A DNA stretch of 5,639 nucleotides from JBBQHM01 sp038323965 (GTDB taxonomy: Bacteria > Verrucomicrobiota > Verrucomicrobiia > Chthoniobacterales > UBA10450): the NCBI GenBank assembly GCA_038323965.1, contig JBBQHM010000135.1:1-5639 (forward strand), given 5' to 3'. The notes beneath the pieces are model-generated. The model ran no database searches. It was not told the DNA's origin and worked only from the letters and a program-made list of their open reading frames with translations. The stretch's first letter is position 1, and each line of letters opens with the position of its first letter. Of the stretch, positions 1-5,639 are shown in pieces. Both the position numbers and the translations under genes were made by a program.

Positions 1-10
1 AGCTTACGCC

Positions 11-49
11 GTCATCCCGAGCGAAGTCGAGAGACCCCGTCGCGCTATG
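11..49. repeat. Repeat arm downstream of uvrA, inverted partner of 178-216
   Basis: Begins GTCATCCCGAGCGAAG and is the inverse complement of 178-216 with three mismatches in 39. The two arms are 128 bases apart and bracket the uvrA stop codon. A hairpin joining them in the mRNA would enclose the last codons and the 3' flank, so a role in transcript stability or termination is possible but not shown. Confidence 0.85.
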
Positions 50-97
50 ACCATTTTTTGCATCGTCATTCAAACGGTGCCGCCGCACCAAGCGTCT

Positions 98-134
98 GTC
101 ATCCTGAGCCGCCGCAGGACGGCGAAGGACCTCC
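98..134. repeat. Solitary arm of a related repeat subtype (GTCATCCTGAGCC...GCGAAGGACCTC)
   Basis: Resembles the left arm at 2901-2928 in both its outer GTCATCC-TGAGC part and its inner GCGA-GGACCTC part, but no matching right arm is seen in the window. It sits between arms 11-49 and 178-216, just past the uvrA stop. It may be a degraded element or a half element nested within the larger one. Confidence 0.6.
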
Positions 135-164
135 CGCGCGCATTGCGCCTCACACAAGAATCGC

Positions 165-3100
165 TCAAACCGCCGCTCGTAGCGCGACGGGGTCCCTCGG
201 CTTCGCTCGGGATGACCGTGGTGTTGACGGCTTGACCTTGGCCTTCAACGCGTCACGCAAAAACGGCGCGGTCCGGCTTACGCGATTCTGCGCCACTTCT
301 TCCGGCGTTCCGGTCGCGACGATCTCGCCGCCTTCCGCGCCCGCTTCGGGTCCGATATCGACAATGTAATCGGCCTCCGCCATCACGCTGACGTTATGCT
401 CAATGACAATGACGGTGTGGCCGTCATCAACCAGGCGATGCATCACATTCAGCAGCAACTCGACGTCGGCCATGTGCAATCCGATGGTTGGCTCTTCCAA
501 AAGATAGAGCGTCGACTTCGGCTTGCGCATCTTGCGGATGCGCTCATTCGTCGCTCGACCGATCCCGCGCGTCAGTTCCGTCGCAAGTTTTAAGCGCTGT
601 GCTTCACCGCCGCTGAGGGTCGGGCTTGGCTGCCCGAGCTTGAGGTAACCCAGGCCCGTCTCGACCAGCAAAGAAAGCGAGCGCGAGATTTTCGGATGCG
701 CTTTGAAGAAGGTCGCCGCCTCTTCGATCGTCATCTGCATCACGTCACCGATCGATTTGTCGTTGTACAAAACTTCCAGCGTCTGCGCGTTGTAACGATT
801 CCCGCTGCAATCCTCGCACGGGACGTAACTGCTCGGCAAAAAACTCATCTCCAGCTTGATCACGCCCTGGCCGCCGCACGTTTCGCAGCGACCGCCTTCC
901 GCATTAAACGAAAATCGGCTGGAGCTGTATCCGCGCACACGCGAAACCGGAAGCTGCGCAAATGAATTACGGATTTCGTCGAAGACCTTGATGTAAGTCG
1001 CCGGCGTGGAGCGGGACGTTTTACCGATGGGCGATTGGTCGACTTCGTAGACGGCATCGATTGCGTCCAGTCCGCTCACTGACGAAAAAAGATCGGCGTT
1101 CTTTTGTTTTTTACGATCGAGCGAATGGCGCGCGGCCGGGAGGATGACGTCGCCGAGCAACGTCGATTTACCACTGCCGGAAATCCCGGTGATGACCGAA
1201 AGCCGCCCGACGGGAAAACGGACGTCGACACCCTTCAGATTGTTCGCCCGTCCGTCTCGAATCTCGATCCAGCTTTCGAGTTCGGAGATCGAGCGTCGCG
1301 CTTTACGAATGGGATGACACATCGGCGAGCGGAGACATCGGCCGGTCTCGGAATTTTTCGCGCGCTCAATGTCCTTCAGCGTCCCGCTGGCGACGACTTC
1401 GCCGCCGTGCGAACCGGCACGCGGGCCGAGATCGATAATGTGATCGGCGCGTCGCATCGTTTCTTCGTCGTGCTCTACGATGACGAGTGAATTTCCTTTC
1501 TCGCGCAGTGCGGTGAGCGTTTCGAGCAGTCGCAGATTATCGCGCGGATGAAGCCCGATCGTCGGTTCGTCGAGCACATATAAAACGCCGCGAAGATTCG
1601 ATCCCAGCTGCGCGGCCAGACGAATCCGCTGGGATTCGCCGCCGCTTAACGTCTTCGCGGAGCGACCGAGCGCGAGATAGCCGAGTCCCACATTATCCAT
1701 GAACTGGAGCCGTTGCTCGATTTCCGGCAGCAACTCCGCCGCGATAGTTTTCTGCGTCCCGCGGAACTTTAGTTTTGCAATCTTGCGTGAAGCATCGGCC
1801 GCCGAGAGCGCGGTGAAGCTATCGATTGTAAAACCGTGCACGCGGACATGACGCGCAACGGTATTTAAGCGCGAACCACAACAGCCCGGACACTGCCGGG
1901 CTTCTGCAATGCGTTCTGATTCGCGCTCGGCCGCCAGTTCATTTTCGAGCACGGAATCACCGTCATCGCTTTGCCCTGTCTGTAGCGATTGATTCCAGAT
2001 TTCGCCAAAGCCACCGCATTCTTCGCACGCCCCGTGAGGCGAATTAAAGGAGAACAAGCGAGGATCCAATTCCTCAAAGGCGCGTCCGCATCCGGGGCAA
2101 CTCATTTCCGTGCTCATCACCGCAAGCTGCCCCCGCGCGTCGAGCAAGTGCGCCGTCCCGCGCCCGATCTGCACCGCGCGTTGCGTGAGATTGCGCGCCT
2201 TCTTTATTCGCTTCGCGTCAATAACGCCGACGACGACATCGATGGTGTGTTCCTTGAAACGCTCGAGCTTTCGGAATTGCGCGATTGGAGTGATCTGACC
2301 GTCAACATAAAGCGTGTCGAATCCGTTCCGCTCGGCCCAGCGCGCGACGTCCGTATGAAATCCTTTTCGCGCTTTGACCAGCGGCGCCAGCATTTTGAGC
2401 GGGCCGCGACGTGCGGCCGATTCGACCTGTTTTACGATTGCGCCAAGGCTCTGCTTTTCCACCGGCAGATCGCAGTCGGGACAGAACTGCGTTCCCGTTT
2501 TGGCAAAGAGAAGTCGGAGAAAATGATAAACTTCGGTGACCGTCGCGACTGTCGATTTTCCACCGCCGCGCGTGACGCGCTGCTCGATCGCAACGCTCGG
2601 CGGCAAACCTTCCACTAAATCGACATCAGGCTTCTCGAGTTGCTCCGCAAATTGGCGCGCGTACGGCGAAAGGCTGTCGAGAAATCGCCGTTGGCCTTCC
2701 GCAAAAAGGATATCGAACGCGAGCGTCGATTTTCCCGAGCCGCTGAGCCCGGTAATGATCACCATTTTGTCGCGCGGGATTTCAACGCTGATGTTTTTGA
2801 GATTGTGTTCACGCGCGCCGTGAATCGCGATGACGTTCTTGTTGCTGACCTTCGTGCGATAGCGCGGTGAACTCTCCGCGGCTCGCGCAAGTTCAACGCT
2901 GTCATCCCGAGCGGCTGCGAGGGACCTCCCGCCGTCATGGGACCCGTTGCGAGGTCCCTCGCCGTCTGCGCGGCTCGGGATGACCGAGAAACTTGGCGAC
3001 GCGGATTGCCGTTTCTTCGCGAGGACGCCGCGCAGGAATTTCCCGGTGTAGGAACGCTCCACTTTCGCCACCTGTTCCGGTGTTCCGGTTGCCACAATCT

Positions 3101-5639
3101 CGCCGCCGGCATCGCCGCCTTCCGGACCGATGTCTATCACCCAGTCCGCTGACTTGATAACGTCGAGATTGTGCTCGATCACGACGAGCGAATGTCCCTG
3201 GTCGACCAGACGCTGGAATAATTGCAATAACATCGCGACGTCGTCGAAATGGAGTCCAGTCGTCGGCTCGTCGAAGATAAAAAGGTTGCCACTGCGCGCG
3301 CGTGAACCATTTGACAGTTCATGTTTCGCCGTCAGATGCGCGACGAGTTTCAGCCTTTGCGATTCCCCTCCGCTTAACGTGTTCAGCGGTTGCCCAAGAC
3401 GTAAATATCCCAGGCCAACTTCCTCCAGGACTTCGAGTGGATCGGACAATTTTTCCCGTTCGCCAATCTGCGCAAACCACGCTGCCGCTTCCGTCACGGT
3501 GAGTCCCAGCACGTCGTGAATCGATTTGTCGTGCAGTTCGATTTTAAGGACGTGCGATTGGAAACGTTTTCCATCGCATTCCGCGCAGCGCACGTAGAGA
3601 TCGCTCAAAAATTGCATCTCAATTTTCTCGAAACCGGTCCCGGAACATCGCTCGCAACGGCCGCTGCCCGAGTTGAAGGAAAACGCGCTGGCGGTAAGTC
3701 CCTGTGCCTGGGATTCCGGCAAAGCCGCGAAGAGTTCGCGCACGCGATCGTAAAGGCCAAGATACAAAATCGGCGTGGAACGCGGGGTGCGCGCCAGGAG
3801 CGATTGATCGACCATGATGATGTCGTGGAAGCGGTGGGCACCGGAAACTGATTTGCACGCGCCGGGTTCGTGCTCGCTGGATTGCCCCTTCGCGACCAGG
3901 AGATTTCGATAAAGGACGTCGTGCACGAGGGTTGATTTGCCCGAACCGGAAACGCCCGTAACGCAGGTGAAAACTCCAACCGGAATTTCCACATCGACGT
4001 TCTTTAAATTGTGCTCACGTGCTCCGACGATCTTGAGCGCATTCGAGAATTTCCGTCGCGACTTCGGGAGCGCGATCGATTTGCGCCCGCCTAGATAGTC
4101 CGCGGTCAACGAACGCGTGCGATTCGCCCCAAACTTCTCCAGCGCGCCGCTGTAGATCAGCTCCCCGCCGCGCTCGCCACGGCCCGGGCCGATGTCGATG
4201 AGATTGTCGGCCGCGCGGATGATCTGTTCTTCGTGTTCGACGACGAGCAGCGTGTTGCCTTTATCGCGCAGATTATGCATCACGCGCACGAGCTGGTTCA
4301 CGTCGCGGGCGTGCAGCCCGATGCTCGGTTCGTCCATCACGAAAAGCGTGTTTACGAGCGACGCACCAAGGCAGGTCGTGAGATTCACGCGCTGCACTTC
4401 GCCGCCGCTAAGCGTGCGCGTGGCACGATCGAGCGCGAGGTAACTCAGTCCGACTTCGCAGAGGTAACTGAGGCGCGCACAGATTTCTTTGCGCAGCATC
4501 TGCGCGGTAGCGTCGTCAGGCGCAATCTCAGCACTTATAAGGACAGCGCGAGCCTCCGAAATGGAAAGTGCATCGAACTCCGGCAAACGGAGGGACGAGC
4601 TCCCGCTCGTCCATGGACGCGCAGCAGCACGTCCCTCCGCGGGGGGAACGACCATTCGATAATTCAGTGCTTCCGACTGAAAACGCCCGCCGTTGCAGTC
4701 CGGACATGTGGTGTAGGCGCGATAACGACTCAGCAAAACGCGCACATGCATTTTGTAGGTGTTGCCCTCGAGCCACTTAAAGAATCCGCGCACGCCGTAC
4801 CAGCGACCGCTGTCTTCGTCCTCCTCGTAATCGCCGGTTTTTTTCTCGCCACTAATGACGAATTCCTGGTCGGATTTCGGCAATTCCTCGAACGGCAGGC
4901 GGATATTGATCTCCTCGCGCGCGCAGGCACGGAGCAAATCTTTCTGCGATTCGCCGAACTCCTGCCCGCGGAAAACGCGCACGGCGCCTTCCGCGATCGA
5001 CAGCGAGCGATCCGGAATCGCTTTGTTCAAATCGATCGCGATCGTCCGTCCAAATCCGCGGCACTGGGGGCATGCTCCAAGTGGATTATTAAAACTGAAA
5101 AGTCCCGGCGTGGGTGGTCGGATATCGAGATCACAATGCGCGCAGTGCCACCCGGTGGAAAAGGGGTGTTCCTTTTCGGATTCGACGTCGATGATGTTGA
5201 CGCGATCCTTGCCAAAACGAAGCGCGGTCTCGAGCGCTTCGGTCAATCGCGTCCGATTTTCTTCCGTGATCGCGATGCGATCCTGAATCACCTGCACTCG
5301 CGCACCAAGTCGATCAATCTTCGCGTCGGTGTCCACGCGCACGACTTCGCCATTGATCCAAACGCGGAGGTAACCTTGCTGCTGCAGAAAATGAAAAAAA
5401 TCGCGCGGCTTGGTTTTCTCGGGAACGGAAACCCAGAACGTAATGAGAACGTTTTTCGCGGTGCCACCCCGCCGTGAGCCCGGCTCGCTTTTTCCGTCAT
5501 CCCGAGCGGAGCCGAGGGACCCCGTCGCCGGAGATGAAGCAATCTTCTTCCTGGCACCACGGGGTCCCTCGACTTCGCTCGGGATGACCGATTGGCCTAG
5601 CAGCGCGAAGATTTCATCGACGATTGATTTTGCTGTTTC
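165..5639 (-). CDS. uvrA: Double-length excinuclease ABC subunit UvrA (tandem fusion, 5' end outside window)
   Basis: UvrA is the DNA damage sensor ATPase of cytoplasmic nucleotide excision repair; it loads UvrB at lesions. Residue 1 here is the codon at 5639-5637; 1824 codons precede TGA (165-167). An ordinary UvrA is about 940 residues, so this is two units in one chain. Unit A (about 1-885) shows CxxC pairs 166/169, 190/193 and 312/315, LSGGE 410-414, Walker B D436-E437, H469; then Walker A GVSGSGKS 562-569, zinc cysteines 662/665/685/688, LSGGE 755-759, D790-E791, H823. Unit B (about 933-1805) has Walker A GLSGSGKS 964-971, C1053/C1056, C1181/C1184/C1205/C1208, C1250/C1253, LSGGE 1331-1335, D1357, H1390; then Walker A GISGSGKS 1485-1492, C1585/C1588/C1608/C1611, LSGGE 1675-1679, E1715-E1716, H1748. 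The GTG at 5342-5340 is internal: the frame upstream still reads UvrA sequence (VWINGEV), so no start is visible. Palindromic repeats lie in frame at residues 18-48, 334-351, 886-913 and at the C-terminus. Double UvrA proteins are known in Chlamydiae. Confidence 0.97.
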   Translation of the reverse strand, partial: ETAKSIVDEIFALLGQSVIPSEVEGPRGARKKIASSPATGSLGSARDDGKSEPGSRRGGTAKNVLITFWVSVPEKTKPRDFFHFLQQQGYLRVWINGEVVRVDTDAKIDRLGARVQVIQDRIAITEENRTRLTEALETALRFGKDRVNIIDVESEKEHPFSTGWHCAHCDLDIRPPTPGLFSFNNPLGACPQCRGFGRTIAIDLNKAIPDRSLSIAEGAVRVFRGQEFGESQKDLLRACAREEINIRLPFEELPKSDQEFVISGEKKTGDYEEDEDSGRWYGVRGFFKWLEGNTYKMHVRVLLSRYRAYTTCPDCNGGRFQSEALNYRMVVPPAEGRAAARPWTSGSSSLRLPEFDALSISEARAVLISAEIAPDDATAQMLRKEICARLSYLCEVGLSYLALDRATRTLSGGEVQRVNLTTCLGASLVNTLFVMDEPSIGLHARDVNQLVRVMHNLRDKGNTLLVVEHEEQIIRAADNLIDIGPGRGERGGELIYSGALEKFGANRTRSLTADYLGGRKSIALPKSRRKFSNALKIVGAREHNLKNVDVEIPVGVFTCVTGVSGSGKSTLVHDVLYRNLLVAKGQSSEHEPGACKSVSGAHRFHDIIMVDQSLLARTPRSTPILYLGLYDRVRELFAALPESQAQGLTASAFSFNSGSGRCERCSGTGFEKIEMQFLSDLYVRCAECDGKRFQSHVLKIELHDKSIHDVLGLTVTEAAAWFAQIGEREKLSDPLEVLEEVGLGYLRLGQPLNTLSGGESQRLKLVAHLTAKHELSNGSRARSGNLFIFDEPTTGLHFDDVAMLLQLFQRLVDQGHSLVVIEHNLDVIKSADWVIDIGPEGGDAGGEIVATGTPEQVAKVERSYTGKFLRGVLAKKRQSASPSFSVIPSRADGEGPRNGSHDGGRSLAAARDDSVELARAAESSPRYRTKVSNKNVIAIHGAREHNLKNISVEIPRDKMVIITGLSGSGKSTLAFDILFAEGQRRFLDSLSPYARQFAEQLEKPDVDLVEGLPPSVAIEQRVTRGGGKSTVATVTEVYHFLRLLFAKTGTQFCPDCDLPVEKQSLGAIVKQVESAARRGPLKMLAPLVKARKGFHTDVARWAERNGFDTLYVDGQITPIAQFRKLERFKEHTIDVVVGVIDAKRIKKARNLTQRAVQIGRGTAHLLDARGQLAVMSTEMSCPGCGRAFEELDPRLFSFNSPHGACEECGGFGEIWNQSLQTGQSDDGDSVLENELAAERESERIAEARQCPGCCGSRLNTVARHVRVHGFTIDSFTALSAADASRKIAKLKFRGTQKTIAAELLPEIEQRLQFMDNVGLGYLALGRSAKTLSGGESQRIRLAAQLGSNLRGVLYVLDEPTIGLHPRDNLRLLETLTALREKGNSLVIVEHDEETMRRADHIIDLGPRAGSHGGEVVASGTLKDIERAKNSETGRCLRSPMCHPIRKARRSISELESWIEIRDGRANNLKGVDVRFPVGRLSVITGISGSGKSTLLGDVILPAARHSLDRKKQKNADLFSSVSGLDAIDAVYEVDQSPIGKTSRSTPATYIKVFDEIRNSFAQLPVSRVRGYSSSRFSFNAEGGRCETCGGQGVIKLEMSFLPSSYVPCEDCSGNRYNAQTLEVLYNDKSIGDVMQMTIEEAATFFKAHPKISRSLSLLVETGLGYLKLGQPSPTLSGGEAQRLKLATELTRGIGRATNERIRKMRKPKSTLYLLEEPTIGLHMADVELLLNVMHRLVDDGHTVIVIEHNVSVMAEADYIVDIGPEAGAEGGEIVATGTPEEVAQNRVSRTAPFLRDALKAKVKPSTPRSSRAKPRDPVALRAAV
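178..216. repeat. Repeat arm encoding the UvrA C-terminal tail (inverted partner at 11-49)
   Basis: A 39-base arm of the GTCATCCCGAGCG family, complementary to 11-49 at 36 of 39 positions. On the minus strand it is read in a different phase from the two internal family members, giving SSRAKPRDPVALR just before AAV and the stop at 165-167. The last 16 or so residues of the protein are therefore repeat-derived rather than UvrA sequence, and the conserved UvrA core ends earlier, near FLRDALKAK. Confidence 0.85.
225..2843 (-). other. UvrA unit B (C-terminal copy, complete)
   Basis: Second UvrA unit, starting at NKNVIAIHGAREHNLKN, the same block as VGAREHNLKN in the second ATPase of unit A, and ending near TAPFLRDAL. 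Both ATPases have Walker A, LSGGE and H-loop. The conserved LPPSVAIEQ and STVATVTEVYHFLRLLF segments typical of the UvrA N-terminal ABC domain are present. Two departures from the usual plan are visible. Between C1208 and C1250 there are only 41 residues, against 118 between the equivalent cysteines of unit A, so the signature domain is shortened. The last Walker B reads LLEEPTIGLH, with Glu where Asp is usual. No palindromic repeat interrupts the body of this unit. Confidence 0.9.
2901..2984. repeat. Palindromic interspersed repeat forming part of the linker between the two UvrA units (84 bp)
   Basis: Left arm 2901-2928 (GTCATCCCGAGC...GCGAGGGACCTC) and right arm 2951-2984 (GAGGTCCCTCGC...GCTCGGGATGAC) are inverted. 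They match at the outer 12 and inner 12 bases, with a less similar middle of 4 versus 10 bases. The loop is 22 bases. The element is exactly 28 codons long and is read as VIPSRADGEGP...SLAAARDD (residues 886-913), in the same phase as the element at 5496-5588. It falls between the end of unit A (LRGVLAKK) and the start of unit B (NKNVIAIHGA), in non-conserved linker sequence. Confidence 0.9.
4588..4639. repeat. Second repeat family, CGGAGGGACG...CGTCCCTCCG, in frame inside uvrA unit A
   Basis: Perfect 10-base inverted ends at 4588-4597 and 4630-4639, plus an internal stem-loop of 7 bp (GACGAGC at 4594-4600 with GCTCGTC at 4605-4611, loop TCCC). The sequence is unrelated to the GTCATCCCGAG family. 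On the minus strand it is read as a low-complexity segment, roughly PAEGRAAARPWTSGSSSLR (about residues 333-352), lying between LNYRMV and LPEFDALSISEA. Unit B passes directly from RHVRVHG to FTIDSFTALSA at the same point. The exact boundary is uncertain by a few bases, because 52 bases is not a multiple of three and neighbouring bases must have been gained or lost with it. Confidence 0.82.
5496..5588. repeat. Palindromic interspersed repeat, in frame inside uvrA unit A (93 bp)
   Basis: Left arm 5496-5525 begins GTCATCCCGAGCG and right arm 5559-5588 ends CGCTCGGGATGAC. The 30-base arms are inverted complements with 28 of 30 matches around a 33-base loop, so a long hairpin is possible on either strand. 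The length is exactly 31 codons and is read as VIPSEVEGP...LGSARDD (residues 18-48) without a stop. The right arm differs from 187-216 at one base in 30, and its inverse differs from 11-40 at one base in 30, so these belong to one family. Unit B has no such insertion at the matching place. No obvious target-site duplication flanks the element. Confidence 0.92.

Larger units (their letters stand above)
1..164. other. 3' flank of uvrA made of repeat arms, no gene seen
   Basis: Apart from the arms at 11-49 and 98-134 and the T-run at 54-59, nothing recognisable is present. There is no hairpin followed by a T-run in the uvrA orientation (minus strand), so no standard intrinsic terminator can be called. 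Short plus-strand frames here translate repeat sequence and show no ribosome binding site or conserved motif. Confidence 0.6.
2985..5639 (-). other. UvrA unit A (N-terminal copy, incomplete at its start)
   Basis: First of the two fused UvrA units. The visible part begins within the N-terminal ABC domain (KSIVDEIFALLG), after its Walker A, which lies outside the window. It continues through the UvrB-binding-like region (VWINGEV, then TRLTEALETALRFG), the zinc segment HCAHC...GACPQC at residues 166-193, a long signature domain and the CPDC pair at 312/315. The second ATPase carries the usual module with C-x2-C, 19 residues, C-x2-C. Its Q-loop segment reads VDQSLLARTPRS where unit B has VDQSPIGKTSRS. 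Two repeat insertions fall in this unit (5496-5588 and 4588-4639). Boundaries were set by where homology to unit B begins and ends. Confidence 0.9.

Noticed and set aside
47..369. Two overlapping small plus-strand frames at the window start
   Set aside because: Their residues are mostly translated repeat arms and antisense of the uvrA 3' end, with no ribosome binding site visible.
1989..2618. A 209-codon plus-strand open frame
   Set aside because: It is antisense to the conserved zinc and UvrB-binding regions of unit B. The product is Arg/Ala-rich with no recognisable motif, so it is a shadow frame.
2901..2984. Linker repeat as the end of one uvrA gene and the start of a second separate gene
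   Set aside because: The frame continues without a stop through the repeat into unit B, and no ribosome binding site with a start codon stands out in front of NKNVIAIHG.
5340..5342. GTG as the start codon of uvrA
   Set aside because: The frame is open to the window edge, and the residues immediately upstream (VWINGEV and further) are conserved UvrA sequence matching VDGQI in unit B, so the true start lies outside.
4233..5477. A 414-codon plus-strand open frame opposite uvrA
   Set aside because: It lies wholly antisense to well-conserved UvrA sequence. Its translation shows no recognisable domain and includes both repeat elements. Long antisense frames are expected in GC-rich genes.
5496..5588. 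Hairpin as an intrinsic terminator or CRISPR-like repeat
   Set aside because: It is inside an open coding frame with no T-run on the uvrA strand, and the copies are dispersed and inverted rather than regularly spaced direct repeats.

Overview
The window is almost entirely one gene, read on the minus strand and open at its 5' end: a double-length uvrA, with two complete UvrA-type units fused head to tail. It runs from the window edge (5639) to a TGA stop at 165-167, so 1824 codons are visible. The true start and the first Walker A of the first unit lie outside. The fused UvrA architecture is known from Chlamydiae and other PVC-group bacteria. Together with the GC-rich composition and the dispersed GTCATCCCGAGCG-type palindromic repeats often seen in soil bacterial genomes, this suggests a Verrucomicrobiota-like or related soil/environmental bacterium. 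That placement is inference; no marker gene other than uvrA is present.

Layout, in gene order from high to low coordinates. Unit A (about 5639-2985) has an N-terminal ABC domain whose start is missing, its UvrB-binding/signature/zinc region, ABC signature and Walker B, then a second full ABC ATPase with its own zinc module. A linker (about 2984-2844) contains a palindromic repeat. Unit B (about 2843-225) is a second complete UvrA with both ATPases. The C-terminal tail (about 216-165) is also encoded by repeat sequence. Positions 1-164 hold only repeat arms and no credible gene.

The striking feature is that interspersed palindromic repeats lie inside the uvrA coding sequence without breaking the frame. 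One element (5496-5588) interrupts unit A between two conserved segments. A second, unrelated repeat type (4588-4639) interrupts unit A again just after its CPDC motif. A third element (2901-2984) forms part of the linker between the units. A fourth element's arm (178-216) supplies the C-terminus, with its inverted partner (11-49) beyond the stop. Unit B acts as an internal control, since it lacks the insertions at the equivalent places. This resembles the protein-coding palindromic elements described in Rickettsia, here in a large DNA repair protein of a probably free-living bacterium.

The long plus-strand reading frames, up to 414 codons, are antisense shadows of uvrA. No RNA gene, CRISPR array, insertion sequence or convincing promoter was found.
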